NCBI GenBank assembly: GCA_029239755.1
Contig: JARBUI010000010.1
Coordinates: 1 to 64,000, forward strand
Source: Clostridia bacterium
Lineage (GTDB): Bacteria; Bacillota; Clostridia; Lachnospirales; Cellulosilyticaceae
Length of the DNA stretch: 64,000 nt
Direction: 5' to 3'
The notes beneath the pieces were generated by a model. The model had not been told where the DNA came from and made no database searches. It saw nothing but the letters and a program-made list of their open reading frames with translations. A program made the position numbers and the translations under genes. Positions 18,702 through 26,423 of the stretch are shown piece after piece. Positions within the stretch are counted from its first letter, which is position 1; each line of letters starts with the position of its first letter.

Positions 18702-19127
18702 ATGAAGCGATTTATTCCAGCAGTATTTATTTTGATTGGGATTTATTGGACGGTTATGTCGTTTAGTTACGGACTCTGGATAAGGGGAGGCCCAGGAGGT
18801 GGATTTCTCCCGCTCGTAGCAGGAATACTGGCAATTATATTTGGAGTAGTTGTTACAATGGCAGAGTTTAAAGATAAAACACCCACAAACTTTACATTTA
18901 AAGCATTTTTGCCTCCGCTCATACTACTTGGCATTATAGTTGTATCACAACTAATAGGTATTATTATTACACTTGTAATTTATATTTTTTCATGGATTAG
19001 ATTTTATGAAAAAGAAAGCTATTTAAAATCTGGACTTGTAGCAGTACTCTGTCCTGCTGTAATATATGCTATATTTGTCATGTGGCTTAAAGTACCGCTT
19101 CCGCAAGGTATTTTAGGGCTGCTTTAA
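18702..19127 (+). CDS. tctB: Tripartite tricarboxylate transporter small membrane subunit TctB
   Basis: Small integral membrane subunit with four predicted spans, needed with TctA for uptake. I placed the start at 18702 (MKRFIPAVFILIGIYW), where the first membrane helix begins and GAGAAGTG lies upstream. The frame is open to an ATG at 18657, but that one has no ribosome site and would add 15 charged residues. The GGPGGGFLPL stretch after the first helix is typical of TctB. The gene sits between tctC and tctA, the normal order. Confidence 0.88.
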   Translation: MKRFIPAVFILIGIYWTVMSFSYGLWIRGGPGGGFLPLVAGILAIIFGVVVTMAEFKDKTPTNFTFKAFLPPLILLGIIVVSQLIGIIITLVIYIFSWIRFYEKESYLKSGLVAVLCPAVIYAIFVMWLKVPLPQGILGLL

Positions 19128-19168
19128 TTAGTGCATAGCTGAATTTTATAGAGAAAGTAGGAAAGTGT

Positions 19169-20671
19169 ATGGAAAATATTCAACTTTTGTTACAGGGTTT
19201 TTCAGTAGCTGCTACAATACCTAATATAGCTGCAGCTCTGGCAGGAGCATTTATGGGACTGATAGTAGGAGCGATGCCGGGGATTGGATCATTAGCAGGA
19301 GTGGCACTGCTGCTGCCGCTTACGTTTAAGATGAATCCTACTACAGCCATTATTATGCTTGCGGCGCTATATTATTCTAATATGTATGGCGGCTCCTTTA
19401 GTGCTATATTGCTTAATATACCAGGAGACTCACCAGCTATTATGACCGCGTTAGACGGATATCCTATGAGCAGGAAAGGCAAAGCTGGAAAAGCTTTATT
19501 CACAGCCTCTATTTCCTCATTTATTGGCGGAAGTATTGGGATTATTATGCTTACTTTTTTAGGACCTTTAGCTGCTAAGTGGGGACTTTCATTTGGGCCT
19601 GCAGAGCTTACATGGCTTATTATATTAGCCCTAACATCTATAGGATGGATTATAGGTGATAATCCATCAAAAGGGCTTTTAGCAACAGCTATAGGAATGA
19701 TGTTAGCCACAATAGGTCTTGATAAAGCCCTTGGGCAGCCTAGATTCAGCTTTGATAGTATTAATTTATTTAGTGGAGTATCTTTTATCCCACTGGTAAT
19801 AGGTATGTTTGGATTTGGGCAAGTTATTGATATGGTTGTTAATCGCAGTGAGTATGGCGCAGTAGAGGAAAAGAGACTTACTATAAAAGAAAGTATACTT
19901 GACAAATCAGAAGCCAAGAGAGTAACACCAGTAGCATGTCGTTCAGGTCTTTTTGGATGTTTCATAGGGATATTACCAGGAGCCGGAGCAACTATGGCAG
20001 CCTTCTTATCTTACATAATGGAAAAAAGAGTTGGAAGAAATAAAGCGGAGATGGGACAAGGCGCTATGGAAGGAGTTGCTGCAGCAGAAGCAGCTAATAA
20101 TGGAGCGGCTATAGGAGCTTTTGCACCATTACTTTCTTTAGGGATACCGGGTTCAGGCACAGCAGCAGTACTTCTTGGAGGCCTCATGATGTGGGGATTA
20201 CAGCCAGGACCGCTTCTTTTTAAAAACAATCCAGATTTTGTATGGGGACTTATTGGCTCTATGTACATAGGAAATATCCTTTGTTTAATTGTTGCAATAG
20301 GATGCATTCCTATCTTGATGAAAGTAGTAAGAGTACCTAGCTCTATTATGATTCCTATCATCTCATGTATATGTATTGTCGGAACATATTCTGTAAACAA
20401 CAATATGTTTGATGTGTATCTGATGATTGGGGCAGGTGTATTAGCTTATTTCTTAAAACTAGCTAAAATATCAGAAGCACCTATCCTTCTTGCTTTTGTT
20501 CTTACACCAATGCTGGAGATGTATGTAAGACAAGCTTTTGATATATCCAGCGGACGTTTAAATGTGTTTGTAGGCAGTCCAATCAGCATTACTTTAATGA
20601 TACTTATTATCGTATTCTGTTTAGCACCAGTTTTAATTAAATTAATCAAAAAGCCTAATCCAGCAGAGTAA
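19169..20671 (+). CDS. tctA: Tripartite tricarboxylate transporter large membrane subunit TctA
   Basis: Main membrane translocator, 500 residues and about 11-12 spans. It shows the two conserved repeats of the family: GAMPGIGSLAGVALLLPLT near residue 35 and GILPGAGATMAAFLSY near residue 268, plus the SLGIPGSGTAAVLLGG stretch later. Transport is driven by an ion gradient, not by ATP. It closes the tctCBA set, and a hairpin follows at 20710-20754. The neighbouring AEC-family carrier would give the cluster a second, unrelated carboxylate transporter. Confidence 0.94.
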   Translation: MENIQLLLQGFSVAATIPNIAAALAGAFMGLIVGAMPGIGSLAGVALLLPLTFKMNPTTAIIMLAALYYSNMYGGSFSAILLNIPGDSPAIMTALDGYPMSRKGKAGKALFTASISSFIGGSIGIIMLTFLGPLAAKWGLSFGPAELTWLIILALTSIGWIIGDNPSKGLLATAIGMMLATIGLDKALGQPRFSFDSINLFSGVSFIPLVIGMFGFGQVIDMVVNRSEYGAVEEKRLTIKESILDKSEAKRVTPVACRSGLFGCFIGILPGAGATMAAFLSYIMEKRVGRNKAEMGQGAMEGVAAAEAANNGAAIGAFAPLLSLGIPGSGTAAVLLGGLMMWGLQPGPLLFKNNPDFVWGLIGSMYIGNILCLIVAIGCIPILMKVVRVPSSIMIPIISCICIVGTYSVNNNMFDVYLMIGAGVLAYFLKLAKISEAPILLAFVLTPMLEMYVRQAFDISSGRLNVFVGSPISITLMILIIVFCLAPVLIKLIKKPNPAE

Positions 20672-20709
20672 TTAGTATTCGGATTATTTTGTAGAACGTA
20701 TAAAGATCA

Positions 20710-20754
20710 TTAGAGGCAATCGTAATGTAGTCATACATATAGGATTGCCTCTAA
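20710..20754 (+). terminator. Hairpin between tctA and the AEC carrier gene
   Basis: TTAGAGGCAATC pairs with GATTGCCTCTAA as a perfect 12-bp stem around a 21-base loop. The T run after it is poor (ATTATTT), so it may only weaken read-through into the next gene. Confidence 0.6.
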
Positions 20755-20811
20755 ATTATTTAAAAATCTATCTATCTTCAGTTTATAGATAACACTAAGT
20801 AAGGGGATAAG

Positions 20812-21759
20812 ATGAGTAGTATTATTTTAATCAGTAAAGTATTAGAACTATTTATAATGACAGCAATTGGTTATTATAGTGCCAAGAAACAGTTGATGGA
20901 CCGGCAGTTTAATAGACAGTTAGCAAAGCTTCTTATACAGGTTATTTTTCCTATCGCAATGTTATATAATGGCTATCAAAACTTTGGAGAAACGGAGATT
21001 TCAAATATAGTAGGACTTCTTACTATTCCCATTCTGCTCATTATAATCGGATATGTTTTAGTGACTTTTATTACATATTATCTTCCTTTAGAAAAAGAAA
21101 AGATAGGTATTTTCAGAGCAGCATGTATTTTTTCAAATACAATATTTATTGGACTGCCAATAGCAGAAACGTTGTTAGGCAGTACTAGTACAAGCTATGT
21201 GATGCTTTATTATGTGTGCAACACTTGCTTATTTTGGATTATCGGAGTAAGAGGATTTGTGAAGGAGAAAAAACAGGATAAAAAAAATATAGGACGGTTT
21301 TTTCCTATGCCTGTAAGAGGTTTCTTTATAGGGGTATTGCTTGTTCTTTTAGGCATTAAGCTGCCAAGCTTTATACATGATCCTATAGCTAAAATTAATA
21401 GTGCAGCAACACCTTTATCTATGATTTATATAGGAGCAATGATGTATTTTACAGACTATAAGAGTCTAAGCATAGATAGACATATAGGGGGCGTAATGCT
21501 AGGGAAATTAGTCATTTATCCTACTATTGTAGTAGGTATGCTTAAATATTGCCCCATTTTAAACGCTATTCCAAGCTTGGCTTCAGCGACTTTTGCCTTG
21601 CTAGCTGCAATGCCGGTGATTAACCAGCTGCCTATTGTAGCCGGACAATACCATGTGGAAGAAGAATATTCAAATACCATAGGAATATTAACAACAATGT
21701 GTGCGGTTATATGGGTACCTATTGCAGGTATTATCATTAAAATCATATTTGGTGTATAA
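20812..21759 (+). CDS. AEC-family transporter (auxin efflux carrier/malate permease type)
   Basis: Integral membrane protein of 315 residues with about ten hydrophobic helices. The layout matches the AEC family: IFPIAMLYNG in the first half, ACIFSNTIFIGLPIAETLLG with the conserved N..F.G.P motif near residues 103-120, and TPLSMIYIGAMM in the second half. Family members move malate, other organic acids or amino-acid-like acids. Here it lies between tctA and glycerate kinase, so export of a by-product acid or uptake of a related acid is plausible. The ribosome site TAAGGGG precedes the ATG. A separate promoter is not evident. Confidence 0.88.
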   Translation: MSSIILISKVLELFIMTAIGYYSAKKQLMDRQFNRQLAKLLIQVIFPIAMLYNGYQNFGETEISNIVGLLTIPILLIIIGYVLVTFITYYLPLEKEKIGIFRAACIFSNTIFIGLPIAETLLGSTSTSYVMLYYVCNTCLFWIIGVRGFVKEKKQDKKNIGRFFPMPVRGFFIGVLLVLLGIKLPSFIHDPIAKINSAATPLSMIYIGAMMYFTDYKSLSIDRHIGGVMLGKLVIYPTIVVGMLKYCPILNAIPSLASATFALLAAMPVINQLPIVAGQYHVEEEYSNTIGILTTMCAVIWVPIAGIIIKIIFGV

Positions 21760-21829
21760 CAGCTTGCAATCTAAGCAGGTACAGAAATAGAGTATTTATT
21801 TTAAGAATAGCAAAACAATGGAGGAGACT

Positions 21830-22189
21830 ATGAAACAGATGCTGAGATCTAAAATCTCCCTAATAGCAAGCTATATGGAAATTATTTTATCCATTATGCT
21901 GCTCATTGGACTTGGCTATAGTGCCATACAAATTATCGTTAACAGTATCATAGGGCAGAACTTACACTATCAGAATATTTTGCCGGATATATTACAAGTT
22001 ATAGTAGGTATTGAGTTTATAAAGATGTTAGCAAAACATACTGCAGGAAGTGCCATTGATGTTTTAATTTTTGCTGTATCCAGAAAGATTATTATTGCTC
22101 ACTATACAGCTACAGATCTTATTTTAGCAATCGTGTCCATGGCTATTTTATTTGCCATCAGAATGTATTTTAATTATAGTCATAAATAA
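21830..22189 (+). CDS. Small membrane protein, PsiE-like
   Basis: A 119-residue protein with four predicted membrane helices. The overall pattern (a long first helix, IEFIKMLAKH, and a final AIRMYFNY) resembles the phosphate-starvation-inducible PsiE family. I chose the ATG at 21830 because GGAGG lies six bases before it; an in-frame ATG at 21818 overlaps that ribosome site and is unlikely. Its role in this sigma-54 cluster is unknown; it might support one of the transporters or a membrane stress response. Confidence 0.7.
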   Translation: MKQMLRSKISLIASYMEIILSIMLLIGLGYSAIQIIVNSIIGQNLHYQNILPDILQVIVGIEFIKMLAKHTAGSAIDVLIFAVSRKIIIAHYTATDLILAIVSMAILFAIRMYFNYSHK

Positions 22190-22262
22190 CTCTGCATTTG
22201 TAAGTTAGTTTTATAAATATGAAAATGAATAATAAAAATTTGATTGAGATAGAGGTGAACGT

Positions 22263-23414
22263 ATGCAAATCATTGTCGCACCAGATTCTTTTAAGGGAAG
22301 TATGAGTGCAATAGAAGTCGCAAACAGCATAGAAAAAGGAATTAAAAGAGTATTTCGAGATGCAGATATCATTAAAATACCTATAGCTGATGGTGGAGAA
22401 GGCACTGTAGATGCTATTGTAATGGGGGCGGGAGGGACCTATAGAGATGCGATGGTAACAGGACCCTTAGGTCAGAGGATAAAGGCAAGGTATGGTATGT
22501 TGCCGGATGGCAGTGCAGTTATAGAGATGGCAGCAGCATCAGGCATTACTTTAGTACCTAAGGAAAAGCTTAATCCACTTGAAGCGACTACCTATGGAAC
22601 AGGAGAACTTGTTAAAGCAGCCTTAAATGAAGGAGCAACAAACATTATTATGGGTATTGGCGGAAGCGCTACTAATGACGGCGGTATGGGATTTGCACAG
22701 GCTCTAGGAGCTGTATTTAAAGATAAACAAGGAAATATATTAGGTCTTGGAGCTAAGTATCTCAAAGAGATTGAAACAATAGATATATCAAGACTTGATA
22801 AAAGATTAAGTCAGACGAGATTTATTGTAGCTTGTGATGTAACAAATCCACTTTGTGGCAGACAAGGTGCATCTGTTGTTTATGGGCCACAAAAAGGAGC
22901 TACCTCTGAAATGGTAGAGCAGCTAGATGATGCGTTAAGACATTATGCGTACAAAATTAAGGAGCAGCTGCAAAAAGATATTTTAAATACACAAGGAACT
23001 GGTGCTGCGGGTGGTATGGGAGCCGGCCTTTTAGTATTTTGTAACGCTGTTTTAAAATCAGGTATTAAAACAGTTTTGAAAGCGGTTCACATTGAACAGT
23101 ATCTAACTGATACTGATCTTATCATTACAGGGGAAGGGAAGATAGATGGGCAATCTGTCTATGGTAAGGTTCCTATAGGAGTGGCACAAGCAGCAATGCC
23201 TTATCACATCCCAGTAATGGCGTTGGTAGGCGGAATAGGAGAAGGAGCTTCAAAGGTATACGATCACGGTATTGACTCTATTATGAGTATTGTAGATCGG
23301 CCTATGGATTTAGAAGAAGCTATCAATGAAGGGCAAGAACTAGTAGAAGATGGAGCAGAAAGAATGATGCGAATAATAAAAACAGGTATGCTTATTAAAA
23401 GTGTTTCAAAATAA
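22263..23414 (+). CDS. glxK: Glycerate kinase (GlxK/GarK family)
   Basis: Phosphorylates D-glycerate with ATP, most often to 2-phosphoglycerate in this family, feeding lower glycolysis. The 383 residues begin with the family signature IVAPDSFKGSMSA and contain GIGGSATNDGGMGFAQALG from residue 131 and TGAAGGMGAGLLVF near residue 245. The ribosome site GAGGTGA precedes the ATG. With the 2-hydroxyacid dehydrogenase next door, the simplest reading is reduction of hydroxypyruvate or tartronate semialdehyde to glycerate, then phosphorylation. It is the only recognisable kinase for a small metabolite in the sigma-54 cluster. A terminator follows. Confidence 0.92.
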   Translation: MQIIVAPDSFKGSMSAIEVANSIEKGIKRVFRDADIIKIPIADGGEGTVDAIVMGAGGTYRDAMVTGPLGQRIKARYGMLPDGSAVIEMAAASGITLVPKEKLNPLEATTYGTGELVKAALNEGATNIIMGIGGSATNDGGMGFAQALGAVFKDKQGNILGLGAKYLKEIETIDISRLDKRLSQTRFIVACDVTNPLCGRQGASVVYGPQKGATSEMVEQLDDALRHYAYKIKEQLQKDILNTQGTGAAGGMGAGLLVFCNAVLKSGIKTVLKAVHIEQYLTDTDLIITGEGKIDGQSVYGKVPIGVAQAAMPYHIPVMALVGGIGEGASKVYDHGIDSIMSIVDRPMDLEEAINEGQELVEDGAERMMRIIKTGMLIKSVSK

Positions 23415-23494
23415 AACGCTAGAGTATATTTATAAAACACTTTAAACATACAGGATATACCTATATAAAAAAGTTTAAAATAGTAGATTACTAT

Positions 23495-23524
23495 AGCAGC
23501 AGGTCAAAGGGCCTGCTTGTTTTA
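23495..23524 (+). terminator. Rho-independent terminator after glycerate kinase
   Basis: The stem AGCAGG/CCTGCT (23498-23517, with extra wobble pairs inside) is followed by TGTTTTAAA. It ends the first transcript just before the next sigma-54 promoter. Confidence 0.6.
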
Positions 23525-23558
23525 AATATAGCAAGTTTATTTAAAAATAGTAGACCAC

Positions 23559-23575
23559 TTGGCATGAATCTTGCT
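23559..23575 (+). promoter_or_regulatory. Sigma-54 (-24/-12) promoter for the hydroxyacid dehydrogenase gene
   Basis: TTGGCAT-GAATC-TTGCT has both invariant dinucleotides (GG and GC) at the correct spacing. Expected start is near 23586, about 46 bases before the ATG. The spacer differs from the other two sites, so it is not simply a copied promoter. Confidence 0.75.
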
Positions 23576-23631
23576 AAGTATATTTAAAGAACAGTATTTA
23601 ATGTATATTTTAACTTCAAGGAGGAAACAAG

Positions 23632-24591
23632 ATGAAAATTGTTGTATTAGATGGCTATACACTTAATCCAGGAGATCTCTCGTGGGAAGCACTTAAAACA
23701 CTTGGGGAACTTACAGTATATGACAGAACACCAGAAGATAAAGTTTTAGAAAGAATTGGGGATGCAGAAATAGTTTTTACAAATAAGACGCCCCTTACAA
23801 AAGAAATTTTTGATCAGGTTAATAATGTCAAGTGGGTAGGTGTTTTGGCAACTGGTTACAATGTAGTAGATGTTGCAGCCGCTAAACAAAGCGGTATTCC
23901 TGTAACTAATATACCAACTTATGGGACAAGTGCAGTTGGACAATTTGCTATTGCGCTTCTTCTGGAGATATGCCACCATGTGGGAGCTCACGACGCGGCT
24001 GTTAAAAAAGGCCAATGGGGAGAAGCCGGAGACTTTTGCTTCTGGAACTACCCACTTATAGAGCTAAGCGGTAAGACAATGGGGATTATTGGTTTTGGCA
24101 GAATAGGTCAAGTTACAGGGAAAATTGCTAAGGCCCTAGGAATGGAGGTCATTGTTGTTGATAAGTATGTTAATGAAGAGATGCTTAAAGAAGGATTTAA
24201 ATATGTTGAACTTGATAAGCTTCTTGCACAATCAGACGTGATCAGCTTACATTGTCCATTGCTCGAAGATAATATAGGCATCATAAACAAAGATAACATT
24301 GCTAAAATGAAGGATGGCGTTATGATTATCAATACATCAAGAGGACCGCTCGTTAATGAACAAGATTTAGCAGATGCTTTAAACAGGGGCAAGGTATCAG
24401 CCGCAGGTCTTGATGTTGTGAGCTCAGAACCAATCAAAGAAGATAATCCTCTTCTAAAAGCTAAAAACTGTATATTAACACCACATATTGCCTGGGCTCC
24501 AAAAGAGTCAAGAGGCAGACTGCTTAACATTGCAATTGATAATCTTAAATCATTTCTGGATGGTGTACCAGTTAATGTAGTTAATAATTAG
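23632..24591 (+). CDS. D-2-hydroxyacid dehydrogenase (glyoxylate/hydroxypyruvate reductase-like)
   Basis: NAD(P)H-dependent reductase of 319 residues in the D-isomer-specific 2-hydroxyacid dehydrogenase family. The Rossmann motif is GIIGFGRIGQ (about residue 150). The catalytic set is present: R237 in NTSRGPL, E266 in SSEP and H285 in LTPHIAWAP. D-aspartate-like VVDKY after the second strand suggests NADH rather than NADPH. The likely reaction is hydroxypyruvate or glyoxylate to D-glycerate or glycolate, linking to the glycerate kinase upstream. It has its own sigma-54 promoter and a strong ribosome site (AAGGAGG). Confidence 0.92.
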   Translation: MKIVVLDGYTLNPGDLSWEALKTLGELTVYDRTPEDKVLERIGDAEIVFTNKTPLTKEIFDQVNNVKWVGVLATGYNVVDVAAAKQSGIPVTNIPTYGTSAVGQFAIALLLEICHHVGAHDAAVKKGQWGEAGDFCFWNYPLIELSGKTMGIIGFGRIGQVTGKIAKALGMEVIVVDKYVNEEMLKEGFKYVELDKLLAQSDVISLHCPLLEDNIGIINKDNIAKMKDGVMIINTSRGPLVNEQDLADALNRGKVSAAGLDVVSSEPIKEDNPLLKAKNCILTPHIAWAPKESRGRLLNIAIDNLKSFLDGVPVNVVNN

Positions 24592-24604
24592 TGAGAGGAA
24601 TTAT

Positions 24605-24907
24605 ATGGTTAAACATATTGTTATGTGGCGAATACAGCCGCCTAGTGGAGAAACGAAAGAAGAAGCAGCTTTTAAAATTAAAAACAATTTAGAACAGCTT
24701 AATGGTAAAATTGAAGGGCTAATACATTTAGAAGTAGGAATAGATTTCAAACATGCTGAGAAATCTTTTGATGCTGTGCTTTATTCGGAATTTGAAAGTG
24801 AATACGCCTTAGAGCATTATCACCATCACCCTTTACATAATGCTGTAGCCAATAAGTTTGTAAGACCCATTACGATAAGCAGAAATGTAGTTGATTATAA
24901 AGGCTAA
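24605..24907 (+). CDS. Dabb (stress-responsive A/B barrel) domain protein
   Basis: A 100-residue protein matching the dimeric alpha/beta barrel (Dabb) family: it opens MVKHIVMWRI, has GLIHLEVGID in the middle and ends with the typical YHHHPLHNAVANKFVRP segment. Family members are small dimeric proteins, some of them enzymes acting on aromatic or polyketide compounds, many of unknown role. It is co-transcribed with the dehydrogenase (13 bases apart) and closes that transcript. Its function here is unknown. Confidence 0.88.
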   Translation: MVKHIVMWRIQPPSGETKEEAAFKIKNNLEQLNGKIEGLIHLEVGIDFKHAEKSFDAVLYSEFESEYALEHYHHHPLHNAVANKFVRPITISRNVVDYKG

Positions 24908-24925
24908 TTTGAAAACATAGTATTT

Positions 24926-24964
24926 TGTAAAAAGGTGCTGAAATATTGTCGGCACTTTTTTACA
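24926..24964 (+). terminator. Rho-independent terminator before rpoN
   Basis: AAAAAGGTGCTGA pairs with TCGGCACTTTTTT (two G-T wobbles) and is followed by the T run itself. It separates the dehydrogenase transcript from rpoN. Confidence 0.75.
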
Positions 24965-24973
24965 TGATATAAT
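24946..24973 (+). promoter_or_regulatory. Possible housekeeping promoter for rpoN
   Basis: TATAAT at 24968-24973 is a perfect -10 box; TTGTCG at 24946-24951 is a weak -35 at 16-base spacing and overlaps the terminator stem. This would allow sigma-54 and its activator to be made without sigma-54. Confidence 0.45.
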
Positions 24974-25046
24974 GATAGAAAAGTAAGATGACAGTGCAGT
25001 AACAGCGTATGACTTCAATCAATATTTCATTATGGGAGGCGTTTAC

Positions 25047-26420
25047 ATGCAGCTAAGTAACACAATTAAAGTTGAACAAAAAGTAGCTATTTCTCCTAAT
25101 TTGCAGCAATCGCTCAATATTTTAGCAATGAATAATTTAGACTTGATCACTTTTATTAATGAAGAATGTGTGGATAATCCTATTTTAGAAACAGGTGAAA
25201 ACAAGAACGAAAAGTCAGAGGATGAGTATCTGGCTGAGAAACTTATTTACCTGGAAAATAATAAAGAAAAAGCATATACAAAGGGTATGGGAGAGAAAGA
25301 TGACTATTTTGAAAAGGCAGATGAGGAAGAGGTTACTCTAGAAAAGTATCTGCTTTCTCAAATAGACCGCACAAGATTTAAAAAAATAGAGCTTAGTCTT
25401 CTTACGATATTAATTAAGATGATAGATGATGCTGGATTTTTAAAAGAAAGTGCGGAGGAGCTAAGCTGCCTATTAAACACAGATACAGAAATGATTAATA
25501 AGTTGCTAACGTATATTAAGCAGCTTAATCCTATAGGAGTTGGCTGTAAAGACTATAGGGAATGCTTGAAACTTCAGCTTGAATTGTGTGGAAGACTAGG
25601 TGAAGAGCTAGGTTTACTTGTGGATGAACATTTAGAACTGCTTTCTAAGGGGAATTTTGCGAAAGTAGGAAGACTTATGGGTATTCCATCTCATAAAGTT
25701 AAAGAATATTTTATTGAGATTAAAAGACTTAATCCGATTCCGGGAAATGGATTTGGCAAGAGAGAAGTAGTTTATATTATTCCAGATGTTTTTGTAAGCT
25801 TTAAGGGTAATCAGTATACTATTACGCTTAATGATAAATATATACCAAAAGTCCAAATAAGCAGCTATTGGCACACTATGTTTCAAGATATTCAAAAAGG
25901 GCAGGAGGATAGGGATGTTTTAGCCTACCTCAATAAAAAATTTGAGCATGCCTCACATATTATAAACGCTTTAGAAAACAGACAGCAGACACTGCTTAAA
26001 GTATGTACGGCGATAGTAGATAAGCAATATCTTTTTTTTAAGACAGGAAAAAAATCAGACTTAGTACCTTTAAGGCTTAAAGATATAGCTCATGAAATTG
26101 GTGTCCATGAATCAACGGTGAGCCGTGCACTTCAAAATAAATATTTATCATGCCAGTGGGAAGTACTAAGTCTAAAATCATTTTTTACTGGTGCTGTTTC
26201 TAAGCTGCAAGAAGATATCTGCTATGATGATGGAATGAGCAAGGAAGCTATTAAGGAACATATTAAAACACTTATACAAGAAGAAGATAAAACAAATCCT
26301 ATAAGTGATGCAAAAATAGAAAATATATTACGGTCAAGAGGAGTGCATGTCTCACGCAGAACAGTAGTTAAGTATAGAGAAGAACTAAATATTGGAAATT
26401 CTTTTCAAAGGAGAGTGTAA
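25047..26420 (+). CDS. rpoN: RNA polymerase sigma-54 factor
   Basis: Alternative sigma factor that reads -24/-12 promoters and needs an AAA+ activator. The 457 residues show the Gln/Leu-rich activator-contact region I (SPNLQQSLNILAMNN), the core-binding region, the helix-turn-helix IAHEIGVHESTVSRALQNKY and the RpoN box SRRTVVKYRE (residues 436-445; R437, R438 and K442 are the DNA contacts). I chose the ATG at 25047, seven bases after GGGAGG; the frame is open to 25032, but that ATG overlaps the ribosome site. It is followed three bases later by its cognate-looking activator. rpoN is usually at a housekeeping locus, so its place inside a catabolic cluster is notable; it may be a second copy. 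Confidence 0.95.
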   Translation: MQLSNTIKVEQKVAISPNLQQSLNILAMNNLDLITFINEECVDNPILETGENKNEKSEDEYLAEKLIYLENNKEKAYTKGMGEKDDYFEKADEEEVTLEKYLLSQIDRTRFKKIELSLLTILIKMIDDAGFLKESAEELSCLLNTDTEMINKLLTYIKQLNPIGVGCKDYRECLKLQLELCGRLGEELGLLVDEHLELLSKGNFAKVGRLMGIPSHKVKEYFIEIKRLNPIPGNGFGKREVVYIIPDVFVSFKGNQYTITLNDKYIPKVQISSYWHTMFQDIQKGQEDRDVLAYLNKKFEHASHIINALENRQQTLLKVCTAIVDKQYLFFKTGKKSDLVPLRLKDIAHEIGVHESTVSRALQNKYLSCQWEVLSLKSFFTGAVSKLQEDICYDDGMSKEAIKEHIKTLIQEEDKTNPISDAKIENILRSRGVHVSRRTVVKYREELNIGNSFQRRV

Positions 26421-26423
26421 GGT

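Noticed and set aside
19372-19965. Long open frame on the minus strand inside tctA
   Set aside because: It mirrors tctA exactly, has no ribosome site, and encodes a Pro/Ile-rich sequence unlike any real protein.
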